DNA of 64,000 nt from positions 24,706,242-24,770,241 of the forward strand of contig OX104120.1 in the NCBI GenBank assembly GCA_944474755.1. Reading direction: 5' to 3'. Made by a program: the position numbers and the translations under genes. How positions within the stretch are numbered: the stretch's first letter is position 1; each line of letters begins with the position of its first letter. The DNA comes from Limnoperna fortunei. Taxonomy: Eukaryota > Mollusca > Bivalvia > Mytilida > Modiolidae. Of this stretch, positions 34,494 through 46,900 are shown piece by piece. The notes beneath the pieces are model-generated. The model made no database searches. It saw only the letters and a program-made list of their open reading frames with translations, and had not been told where the DNA came from.

Positions 34494-34800
34494 TATATTT
34501 ATATTATTTGTTTGTCTCATTATAGCTATTCGAATGTCCATGTATGTCATATATCATGTTTATATTTGTAATTTCCTTTGGGACCATAATTGGCAAATAA
34601 AATATCTTATCTTATCTTATCTATTGTTTAATTTATATGTTGATGATATAGAATCAGCTTTGATAATCTCAAATACAAATGACGGTGTTTCTTGTTAAAA
34701 ATTTAGACAAAGACTGACCAACGAATGGCCTTAGTCATTGAATGTCAATATAAATAAATGACAAGTCATAACATATTGATCTTAAACTTTCTCATTTCCA
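34494..34800 (+). pseudogene. LINE 3' end with (TATCT)n tail next to an RT scrap
   Basis: A 3' UTR-like stretch ends ggcaaataaaatatcttatc with TATCT repeats (to about 34621). Then LLFNLYVDDIESALIIS follows, a reverse transcriptase YVDD box, in a decayed frame. They are probably two different fragments, since the tail comes before the RT piece. Confidence 0.55.
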
Positions 34801-34911
34801 ACTTAACCCATAATAGTTGCTTCGCAAGTCCGCCAGCCGCGGACGTGCCGTGCTGTTACTTGGCTTTGCTCAAATATTCCAACAAGATGTATTCAAAATT
34901 ACCAAGGTGAC

Positions 34912-34972
34912 ATTCATTATACCAGACGCGCGTTTCGTCTACTTAAGACTCATCAGTGGCGTTTAACTCTAA
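34912..34972 (-). ncRNA. type I hammerhead ribozyme motif, core intact
   Basis: Read on the minus strand: stem I 5' side ..CGCCA, CTGATGA (34956-34950), stem II GTCT-loop-AGAC, GAAA, a minimal stem III (AC-GCGC-GT) and the cleavage triplet GTC (34927-34925), then TGG to close stem I. All invariant core residues are present. Stem I pairs CCA/TGG plus one G-U. The very short stem III matches hammerheads described in Penelope-like and retrozyme repeats of animals. No element ORF is attached. Confidence 0.7.
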
Positions 34973-36082
34973 ATGCTTAAATTTTTTTCATTCCGTGATG
35001 GAATAATATTAGTCCACTGGGATCATGTAAAAACACAATACAGGTAGTTCAAAATATTATATAAAAGTCTAAAGAGTCTACCAACCAGCAAGCTTATTAA
35101 GTATCGGATCAACAAACATGACGATACAGCATAAATGCCATTTATACTATATACATATTAATTATTGAATTATAATATTAAATGAAAAAAAAATTAAAAT
35201 TTCTTAATCACACACTTTTGGCAGAATATGCACTGGAAGTAAAATTCATTGCTTTTTCTAAGTAAACTATATTGTGATTAAGTAAAAAACTTTGAACATA
35301 TACTAGTAAGGTTAACATATAGCACTAATCTTCATTCTACCATAATACCAAGAAAATATTTTTCATTCTACAAACCAGTTTACAAATTTAAAGTTCAAAT
35401 ATATTTTCTCTTTTCATTATTACATGTGCACTAACATTAAATTAAATCTATTAATGTTATCATAGCAGTGATTTTTGAAACCTTATATTTATATCCATCT
35501 TTGAATGTGTTTTCAGTATATGTTTGTATTCTATATCCAACATGTTGTAAATCTGTATGTTGCCTTGTATGGAGAGAATTTACATAGGCTATGCCTGCTA
35601 TTCAAGCCATTTCACTTTCTTGAACAATATATTTTTAAACCAGTAACATGCCTTATATATATGGCTTTATTTGTAAGAAAAATAGATGGAATAAATGTAA
35701 ATATAGAAAGATGAAATGCATATTTTTCAAATTAGTTGTAAAAATATACAGAATATTCTGTAAATTATAATTATACATGTACGTTTAAATACCTGTTATC
35801 AAAAATGCTCCAAAATTTACTCCGCGATGTCAACGAAATTCGGTTGTCAACACGTTTACGTTAACGTAGTTGTTACAAATATTTAGTTTTGAACAGATGG
35901 CTACTTCACACCAGCCAGTCACCAAAACGTGATTTGTTTACTTATAGGAAGTTAGCTATATAGCCAAACAAACTGAAATAAAACATTATTCCTTTTGCTG
36001 TATGTTTTTTGATAATTTCTTTTCTGTCATAAAAGACAAAATCTGCCGTCCATGAATTAAAAGCAAAGACATCAGTCATCCC
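34973..36082. other. AT-rich spacer between genes A and B
   Basis: No supported gene. The small frames here have no domain or splice support. Confidence 0.35.
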
Positions 36083-36106
36083 AATATATATATATATATA
36101 TATATG

Positions 36107-36157
<51 letters not shown>

Positions 36158-36168
36158 ATATATATATA

Positions 36169-36210
<42 letters not shown>
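36083..36210. repeat. (AT)n microsatellite, interrupted
   Basis: Long at runs with a few breaks. The reading frame of repeated IYIY residues is a by-product. Confidence 0.95.
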
Positions 36211-36434
36211 GTCTACAAATTAAGCCCAACACTGTTTGAATTAGATTTTTAACACTGTCAAATTTTTGCTTTTCCCTTAGCGGGATTCGAACTCACACCG
36301 TTGTGACACTGTGGCACCAATTCGCCTGCACTATGTCCAGCGGTCTAGACCCCTCGGCCAAATCCGCTATATAAAAATATAGCTTCATTAACCGGGGTGA
36401 ATCTTAGACATAGACATAGTACATGTGTACTAGC
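36211..36434 (-). repeat. tRNA-like block, copy 1
   Basis: On the minus strand it has an A box (TGGCCGAGGGG) and a strong B box (AGTTCGAATCC) at class II tRNA spacing. The outer acceptor arms do not pair, so it is tRNA-derived and not a working tRNA. It is identical to 36658-36881. Confidence 0.7.
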
Positions 36435-36657
36435 GTGTGACGATGGAATTTTCGTAACCAATACGTATTAATCTGACAGTAATCTAATTCAGCATTTTTG
36501 TATATATTATATAGGATGACAAAGTTACTTGTCATGCAGTCACAGTAAGTAAATTATATACAAACGTCTAAGTATTGTGACAACCATATAATATATCTAT
36601 CCAGCGGATTTCTGAAACATCAGAAATACAGGGTTAATATCAAATATTTATATATAC

Positions 36658-36881
36658 GTCTACAAATTAAGCCCAACACTGTTTGAATTAGATTTTTAAC
36701 ACTGTCAAATTTTTGCTTTTCCCTTAGCGGGATTCGAACTCACACCGTTGTGACACTGTGGCACCAATTCGCCTGCACTATGTCCAGCGGTCTAGACCCC
36801 TCGGCCAAATCCGCTATATAAAAATATAGCTTCATTAACCGGGGTGAATCTTAGACATAGACATAGTACATGTGTACTAGC
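36658..36881 (-). repeat. tRNA-like block, copy 2
   Basis: I see no difference from copy 1 over 224 bp; the offset is 447. Both copies sit beside AT-rich runs. Confidence 0.75.
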
Positions 36882-37896
36882 ATATATGATTATTGCCTTT
36901 TACTTCATATAAAATAAAACTAGTGATTATGTTAATTTTATAGAAACATATTTCTGTGTAAAGAATTGCTAAAACAATACAAATGGTATATGACTACACA
37001 AATTGCATTACAGTGAATGTATCTGTTGGTTTTACTTTATCTGAACCAAACCTATATTGTATGTTATTAACTAATAGTGGACACTTTTTCTGGAGTAAGG
37101 TTACTCTACCTAACTAACAGGAACATTGTTTTGCCTGACTGGTATTTAATTGCATGTGATCATCACAAACATATCTTATATTCCGCATAACAGGTGTAGC
37201 GATAAGCAGAAAGATTGTTTCCTAATTCAGAATTCAACATAGCTTAAAAAATAAACAGCTTTGATTGACAACAAAAACCAAGAAATAAACAATTGATTGA
37301 AGCAGTTATATGTTGTGCATAAAATAGTGTGCTATATATAGTTCATATGTATTTTCAGTTTAAATATGGTGATTTATTGAATTCCATCAAACAAGGCCTT
37401 CTACCAAAACAATAAATCATCATCCCAGGACTTCCCCTGCAAAAAAAACACTGGCACTACAGGCTACTTGTGCACAATTTTGAAAAAAATGTTCATAACA
37501 GAACAAAAATGTGTATACGTTTAAAAATACTTTTAGCAATAAAAAGACACATGGCAGAGGGATTTTGTTGCTTACTTACAACAAAATAATTCATTGTTAG
37601 CGTAGTATTTGACATGTTTTATATTTAAAAAGTTTTTTTTCGTTGCCATAAAACATGAGCATGATACTATAATGTATGAGCGACGGACGATTCATGACTT
37701 TAAAGATTTTCTAAATTGATTTTTGTCTTGCTAATTTTAGTACATCTTTCGTGCTTATTTATAAATTGTTCTAAGAAACATTATTTATAAAGTGTTTAAA
37801 CAAACAGAAATAAATATTTGTATTTTGATCATTAAAATTGCGACCGTAACAAAGCAATATACATATATATTCTATTTTCTGCATAAGTTACTATAA
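36882..37896. other. 3' flank of gene B
   Basis: AT-rich, no gene. No convincing AATAAA for gene B just downstream of its proposed stop. Confidence 0.35.
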
Positions 37897-37970
37897 TTAC
37901 TTATCAAAAAACTTCAACGTATGGAGCAGAGTTTTCCTTCCAACGAATAGACTGCATAGCTGGCACAGAA
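37897..37970 (-). CDS. gene B exon 6 (tentative last exon)
   Basis: A good acceptor (ttattcatttcag) precedes 37970. In the phase set by exon 5 it reads to TAA at 37899-37897. Another frame ends SAPYVEVF then TGA, so the end is uncertain. Confidence 0.4.
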
Positions 37971-40900
37971 CTGAAATGAATAAATTAAACATTTCTACAG
38001 GAATTACTTAGAATGTTAACCTTTTTTGTTTCGAAATATCTGGTTGACAAATTTACTTGGACGTCATAGTTTAATTTGTGTTACTTTTTTCTTTATATAT
38101 TTAGGTCGCACATACATATACAATTATCTTTTCGCGTCATTTGTAATTGGGCTTGACATTACCACCTATATTAATTAATTCCAAATAGTGACATTTAAAT
38201 TGTGGAGTCTTCCTTTTTTTCTCTTTTCACTTTACACTATAAAACTCGTACCTTTGCGAATAGAAACATGTGTGTATTCATCTAAAAAAAAAGAGTCTGA
38301 TTAGAGTAAAATAAAATAATCTAAGACAAAGTCAATAGAAAACTCTAGAATCACTCAAAAATGTGGTCACAATTGTTGTGATTTCATAAAGATTAAAACA
38401 GACCAATTAGTCAACTATGTGATGGATACATACGATCAACAAATATATGACCAATTGCATATAATTTATGTTGTGGTGATCTGGAATGCAAAAAGTCTTG
38501 CGTTATCAGCTTCTCGGTGAGCAACAATCTAGCTTTGCGGAATTAATGTTTTAATTTCAGGCTGGAAATTGTGTGTAAGCCGTGATATCTTTAAACATAC
38601 ACACACAATTTTGTTTGTTTCCGAATGTTGGATTTCTTTAATCAGAGCTACAATATGTGTAATACCTTTCTTTTGTTTCCTACATTTGCAGACTACTACT
38701 GTAATGATTATTGTCAAGACAATTATAACGGACACAGTGGTACTAATAATGATGCTTGTTGAACTATCCGTTCCACTATTGGCATCAAGAGCTAAAATAA
38801 ATGAAAAGATTTCTCGAACCTTAAGGGTGCAACCTTTATTACAGAATAAATATTTTTCTCTACTGTAGAAATGATTGCACAGATTTTTATGCATGTGGTA
38901 AAAAAACATTTTATATCTCGTAAGTTTAACAAAATGATCCTCATAAATAACAATGACATTTTCATGAAATTATAATGTCTGCTGTAAAAAAAACGGCTTG
39001 CGGATATTACGTTTTGCATTTTGAAGCATTGATTTGCACTGGGGTTTAGGAAAGAAGCCATAAGTAGTGTTATGCCATTTAGGTAATGCGTTAAAAGGGA
39101 GGTCAGAAAATAACTTGACGTTTCTAAATAAACAGAATATTGAAAGTATTAATTTGCTACTCTAATATGACGTGCCTGGTGTAAAACGAGTATTATATTC
39201 CTAATCAACCTCATAAACGATCAACATTATTTATGGTGACGTCATAGTAAGATTGTTCAATATTTTAACGACGTCACAGTCAAATTGGATTCTAAATGAC
39301 CGACAAGTCGGCTGACGTTGTTGATACAAAGTAATATATAAAGCTCGGGGTAAAATCTTGGACACAAAGGGCTTACCGGTGGTAAAATCGGTATATCTTC
39401 GAGCTCCAATAAGTTATTTCTTAAATATAAAATATTCCGAGTTGTTTTAGTTTAAACTGAAACAACTCAACAAATAAACATTTCTCAGGAACAATAGAAT
39501 ACAGAAAACAAATATAGTTTCAAAAGAACATTGTCCTTGCTTTTAACAATGTTAAGTGTTTTATTCTGGTTCGCGCATGTTGAACACGATTTTTATGACA
39601 TTATGTTATCACTAGTCTAGATTTTTGTTTGTTGTTTAATGTTAAAAATATATTTTTCACTTTACCGTTCATGACTTTCTTTTATGTATCAGTCCTTTTA
39701 CTGGCTTGTTATAGTTTTGACATCACTGGGTCGAATTTGAAACGATGATTGTGATTAAGTCACAATAACTTTGGAAATTATGCCATTTCGGCTAACAAAT
39801 CAATGATATTCTGCGCCGAATACAGAAAGACTAAGGCACCATATATGTACCACAAACATCGTCTCAAATTTTACCCTGTGATATTTGAAAATTAAAAATT
39901 CATTGTATAAGCCATAACAATGCAATGGATTTTTCATTACTACAAAAGCCTATGAGATCCAATGACCTTATTCAATTAATCTATTCCTTATTAGGTAAAA
40001 AGGCTTCTATTTTGACAGATACTTTTTTGAAATTTCCAACTCGCCTCTGGGGTAAAATATGGCTATAACATGACGTCACAGATCAGAAATGAGGTTGATG
40101 ACACCTTTTTATTTGCGGATACAGGCAAACTAAGAAAAAAGATCTTATTTTATGCTTGAATAGTGGGATCATCTTTTACTAAACAATCAATACTCTTAAC
40201 TGTCTATAAACTATATTATTATTATACGTCTAACTAAGGCAACTAAACAGAAGAGTACCAAAAGGCAGTCCATGTCCCATTAGAACTTTGCGTTTGCGTG
40301 GCATTTTTAACAGAAAATTTTAAAAAGTTAATTCAGTCGTCAAACCGCTTCTGAAAAATGTCCCATCGGTCCGAAAGTTTTTTTTAAGTTTAAGCACTAA
40401 ACGTCTCGAACATTTTCTTGTTGATGAATGTTTTTTAGTGGAATGTACCACACAAGCTGATTAATTGTCAAAAAACTTAATGTATCATAGTTTTCATTAT
40501 AGAAAGAACCGAACTTCAAAGTAAAGTATGATCATTGGATGCTATTTCATGGTAGCTTACGATTGCTTTCTAGATTTTTTTCATCGGTTTTAAATTTTCA
40601 AATTATTTTTGTCTTAATTTTACTTAATTGCCTAATCTATGTTCAAAATTATCAGTTCCTGTTTCCATATTTAAGATGATAGCATTTAATTGTCCCATAA
40701 ACGTTAAAACAGACGAAAAATAGAAAAGTACTGAATTAATTGGATTAGAGAGGTAATTTAATGAATATTAAATTAATGAAATAATTTTTAAACACAAAAA
40801 CAAACACTGCACGCGAAATTGAGTTGGTACAATGTTAAAATTCATTTACACTTTACTACTTTTCTGTAATTGTAATTTAATCACGAAAACCTAATTGTTA

Positions 40901-43900
40901 TGTAAGGAATTATATTTGCAAAATGTGGCAATTGTAATTTGATCATAAAAACAATACATTTGAAAGTAATTGCCCACACTTGCATTTGTCACAGTCTGTT
41001 CCAGTATAACCTTTACAGCAATAGTACGTAGTATTACCTATTGCTCTAAAAAATGAAATCGAATGTATTAATTCAATTATTAGGCAGTTACTTTTTTGTA
41101 TATGCAATTACAAGCGTCCACAAATAATTACGGATAGGGCGTTGAAATTATTCAAGGAATAACTAGGCTATGACAATGAGATAGATGAATACCATCACTG
41201 TATAATTAATAAATTCACATATCAAATACAAATACTGTTGAAATACAATGTCTACCTGGATCCCACAATACGATAAATGTCTGATATTTTATTTATGAGA
41301 AGCGATTATATAATAAAATAAACATTTAGGATATATATGATCAATTGATTTAAAGTTCGTTCTATTATTATAAAGTTAGTCTCAATGTAAAATTGTATTA
41401 CTGATTCATGTCTAGAATGAAATGTTATAATTAAATGTGTATTGTAATTGTGTATAATATATTATATATAGAGTGTCAATTTTTGATTGAATGGTACAGG
41501 TAGTTACATTTTGTCATCTTCTATTCATCACGTGCCTGTGAACACTGAGGTTGCTGGTTCAAGACTTACTGCGGGCAGGAGGTTATGGACTCGACTCAAA
41601 CCATACATGACAAGGACTGCTAATTTTCCTGCCAAAGTTTGGTGGCTTTCATCCCTAATAAAACTGTACGCCATGCAAAAGCGAACAAACAAAACAAACA
41701 TAATTCTAAGGTTTTTGCTATTTTTAAGGTGTAGAAAGCCTTAGTCGGGTTTGGTATAACATTTTTGAATTTTGGTGATAAAAGCTCTACATCTTAACCA
41801 TTTGGATTTTAAATATTGTTTGGTTTTGAGTGTCACTGATGTCTGATGTTTGAGTCTTGATGAGACGAAACGCGGGTCTAGCGTAGTAAATTATATTAAC
41901 CTTGGTATCTTTGATGACATTTTATTTTATAATATGGAACCGGTCCTTTGTTTTTACAAAAAGTGATAAAATTGTGACCTTTTTGAATTTTTTTTTTAAT
42001 AAATGAAGGTAATACCAAAATACCGAACACCAAGGAAACTGTCAAAAGACAATCCACAAATCAATGTCCAAAAAAAACTGACAAACTTTAGAACCAACAA
42101 CTAAAAATAAAGCAACTACAGCAATGGTCCTGACTTGGTACAGGCAAAAGAAATGGTTGTTTAAACAGGTTTTATGGCATGCCGAACCTCCCGCTTCCAT
42201 TAAAGTAGTATGTTAGTTCTTATGTTGATGTTGTATCATATAACACGAGTCATAAATAGTTGTATCCAACAATTATCGCAGCACAATTACTACTTCTAGG
42301 CATTCTAGCATGCCAGAGGTTCCTCGTAATAACATGTTATTGCTCTCCTAAATGACAACCAAGTTTAAGATATCTTTACTAGATGGGGTTTCAGATAAAA
42401 CTTATCTTAATGTTTTGTTGAGCATATTTACTGTTTATAATTTTTCTTTGTCTATTATACTTTTTATATAATAAAAAAACTGTATAAATAAGAAAGTTGG
42501 CAACAAATCTCTAAAGTAGATTAACAATTGTAGTTGTGTTCACTTGTTTGTGTATCGTGCTGATTATTAAACCTCTTCTTTCCTTTTAAGCGAATTTGCG
42601 ATTTTGGATTTAAAATAGCTTAGTAATTGCAGATGAGGAGTTTTAAAAATTTACTATGAAAATAGTAATGTAAGAGCAATAACACATATTTGAAGTTAGT
42701 TGACTTGAAGATCTTGTTTTGCCTATAATTTTTGCTTTGTATTGTTCCTGTCTATTACAGTTGTCAAATACTAGCAGAAAATGCAAATAATTGGTATAAA
42801 AGTCGTTTTCAAGACATGAGACCATTACGTGGATTTACCATAATGTTCTTTTCAGCCATGGTAGGTATGTTCGTTGGTAGGTGGCAACAAAAATTACAAA
42901 TGTTATAACAGATACTCTACTGATGATAAGGTCAACTTTATTTTAAGTGTTTACAGAACGACGGTAACGATGGATGTCAAGTAATGGCAATGGGTATTAT
43001 ACACAACTGATTAATAGCAAAATATGTTTTTAACCCACAAGTAAACTTTAAATAGTTTTTTTTCTAATATTGTTGAAAAAAAAAACTGCATTTCTATTCG
43101 TTATAAACCTATAAAAGTCATAAATTAAAGGATGCGTGTCGTTAAGGCAACTCTGAATTATCATATATGAATATATAATTCAAACTTCATAAATATCTGT
43201 TAAAAAAGGGGTCATATTAAGGTTTATAACATTATTATAGCAAACAATTCACCATTGTGTTTACAATTTCTGTTTAATTTTGACTATTGTGTACCTATAA
43301 AGTAGGATTACAGACTTATGAATAAAACTGTGATAATTAGATACAAAGCAAAATATGTTTCGTAAGGAGATTTGTCTCATATTAAGACTCATACTGACCT
43401 ATATTTCACACAGGTATCCGTTAGCCAGAAAGCACAGGTTTCTGTGTAACTCTCGGATCTATAGGTAGTATTTGAACACCAACCAGGTCTGAAAAAAATA
43501 TTTTATAAGCATTTGTTAATCGACTCCTTATTGGATTGCCACTTTTCCTACTATCAATATTTTATATAGTTTTAAAAATTCATTTTTACCAGATGTACAA
43601 ATGTTTCCAAGAATAATAATATAGAAGAATAAACTAGAAATTGCATGAAATGTGATCAAATCTCATTGAACATGAAACTCCATAGAGCCTATGGTAACAG
43701 TTAGTTACATGGTTACAAGGTAGCATATAAGGCATATTGAAAATTTTAAATATTATTTAAGTTTACACCTTAATAAATGAAGATGGTTTTGGGATAGGGT
43801 TAGTGGCGAATGTCGTGTTAAAATGGTTACGTGTAACAGGAATCCAGTTTAAAAAAAGTGGTTACATGTAGAATCCAGGTTATAAGAATTTCGTGTATTA

Positions 43901-46900
43901 CAAATTAGCTTATTACTTGCAATAAAATCGATTGTTACATTTACGATAGATAACGGTCATAGGGGCTACCTGAATGTGAAACCAATATAATATATAATAT
44001 ACATGTATAAGGATTTTAAGGTACCGTGGTTACATTATGGGAATCTAGGTTACATCCTGTGGTAATATAGGCTACACTGATAACATTTATCGAGTATTAA
44101 GGAATATAATGATTACCAGCATGTTAAAGATAGGTTACAAGGTTAACTGATCTGCGTGTAGTTCTCTGCATTTTGTAACATTATACCTTATATTTTTACT
44201 CAGTTAAAAAAAACATATAAATGCCTCATCATGTTATAGGTTGACCTTTGTAAATTATAACACTTTTTTTATAACTGTGCATGCCCCGAACAAAGCGGCT
44301 TTACTTGGATATGTACATTCCGCGGGAAATCACCGGTTTAGCATCATTTATCGCCATCTCGATGAAATGTGTCATAAAACGGTTGTTTCAACAATTGACG
44401 TGTTATGAATAAACTTTTTACGTAAGTGTTTTGTTATTTGTATTAAATTATACTGTTTATTTGTTATTTCATTATGCATTACATATATGCATTACATATA
44501 TATACATGTAGATTAAACGAATAATTTGAAGTGTACGTGTACGTAATAGTTGTAATCAAAATTATTTTTAAATTATTTATTTATTTATTTATTGGGTGCT
44601 ATAGTACATGTACGTCAGCACAAGCACTTCTAAGTCCCAAACAGCTTTTAACTGTTCCTGTTCTGCACCCATGTACTCGCAGCAATTTATAGATTAATAT
44701 TTTATCACCTAACAGGTACGAAATAGATATACAGACTGTTGGATATTAAATCAAATAGCTTATAGAAAAGAAGATACTAAAAAACACCCAGCTCATACAG
44801 AAAATGTTTTTAAAGGGTTATGATTATCACATCACGCACCTTATGCAGAAAATATAAGAAAAAGACTAGAGAAAATCAGATCACCCAACCTATACAGAAA
44901 AAAGATAATTTTAAAGGTTTAGTGATTATTACATCACCCACCTTATACCATGATATAGTTGCTAAAAATGGCTAAATCAAACAAACAGAAACCAGCTAGT
45001 TTTTACACATAGTAAATTAAACAAAAATACGAAAACAGAAATAACTGAATCACAAAGACAATATTTACACTTTGACAAGTTCTAAACACAATCGCTAAAT
45101 CTCTCGGCTATTTCATGGATCGGGAAGTATCCGAGGTGATTCGTTCTAAACATAATAAACATTACTTTCTTCTATTTCTTCTTTTCTTTTTTACGAGGTT
45201 TTTCTTCATACTTTTTTTCCTGTCTATCTACGATCTTTTCTTAAATTCATCACTGATTAACACAGTAGATCATTTACCAATTTACGTGTAAATTGCTATT
45301 GCTTTTGTAGAAATAGGAAGGATATTTGTGAAAGATAAGATGGTACTAGACCTTCCTTAACTAAAGTATTGCCTCTATGGAGAGTGCCGCACTGTGTACA
45401 GATGCTAGTGTTCGAAGGTAATAAACCATATTCAGAAGCAGGAAGCAGATAAGTATATGAATCTGATGACGTTGAAGGCCTTGGTTCTGATTGCGATGAA
45501 ACATGAAGATAAGACTGACAAAATTAGAAGCAGGTACTGGATGGTCGAAAATCATCCTCATTAAAAATATGACTCCGATCTCGGGTTGAACACGTGCCTC
45601 CTTCCCTCACAGATTTCAGTGCATAATGACAAATTTCCTGAACCATTTATCACTTGGACCTTTCTTAAGTTAAATAGGGTGACCCGATCGGGGTCATCGT
45701 CAATAATAGACAAGACAAATATTCTAACTAGTGCAAGAGCCATTGTTTTAATGAATGTCTCAAATACGTGACAAAGGATTCCTACTATCAATGTTCAACA
45801 TCCTGTCTGGTCCAGTCTGCGACTAAATCTTGACACGGTTCCAAAAACGTTTAAAAGATTTTTAGTGATCTTTATTAGTTTGATTTTATCTACATTACAT
45901 TTTTGTACATATAATACACAAATGTAATTTGTTTTATAATATAATTATGATTTGTTTGGTTGTTATTAATCCTTGTTATCAACCAACTGGACTATAGGTT
46001 TGCACTCAGTCAACAAGTCCGTGTCACAAATTCTATAGTCTTTTTTTTCAAAATGCTTGGAATTATTGAGGTGATATTTGGTATGCGTGTCAACCGTCAT
46101 AAATTACGGATCAAGTTTGAAAGTTGTTCTGGTCCACGAGTTTTGTAAAATTTGTGTGGCCTTTGACTTCGAAAATTGTAATTTACTGGTAGGGTACTTG
46201 GTTTAAATGCCATGTATGTCCGATCAGTGTTGACAGTAAAGTGATTATTTGTAGAAACTACCTTAACCACTCGGCCACTTAGGCCCTTTCAATAAATATC
46301 ATTTATTATATCTTAGTGTTATACTTTGTTAAATTATGACTTTTTGTTTTAAATAATTGCATTTGTGTATCTATATGCATTTGTTTTTTCCAATAATAAT
46401 CATGCAAGATTATACTGTACTGTGTATTATTTACATGATTGTTATTATTAATATTTTTCAGCCAATTTTTTACAGTTGACCTTTTTATATTTGATGCTAA
46501 TATTTACTGTATCATAAATGTGATCTCACAGCCCTCTTTGTGCGCCTTGATTGGCAAATAAATCATTGGTTTCTGTTGTTGTATGATAAAAAACTTTTTT
46601 CCTCACATTTTGCTCCTGTGACCAATTTTAGAACTTAACTTTTAGTATGCTAAAAAATGTATTAAAAGACCCAGCTCCTTTTTTAAGAGAGGTTAATTAC
46701 GTCATCAAAAATTACATCTGTAATTGGAATTTAAAGAATATCTAAGGAAACTGTAATGTAAACAAGAATATTAAAATGTGCTTACTTTATTTTGTTCACT
46801 AAAATTAGTTTAAAATGTGATTTATTGAACAATGTTATTCACATTGAATGTTTTGCACATAACAATATGATGAATGTGATCAGCTCGTAACCTGATAGAT

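Noticed and set aside
35942..36232. Reading frame rich in IYIY
   Set aside because: Translation of an (AT)n microsatellite.
36211..36434. Functional tRNA-Leu or tRNA-Ser gene
   Set aside because: Pol III boxes are good, but the acceptor stem does not pair and the T stem has a mismatch; called tRNA-derived.
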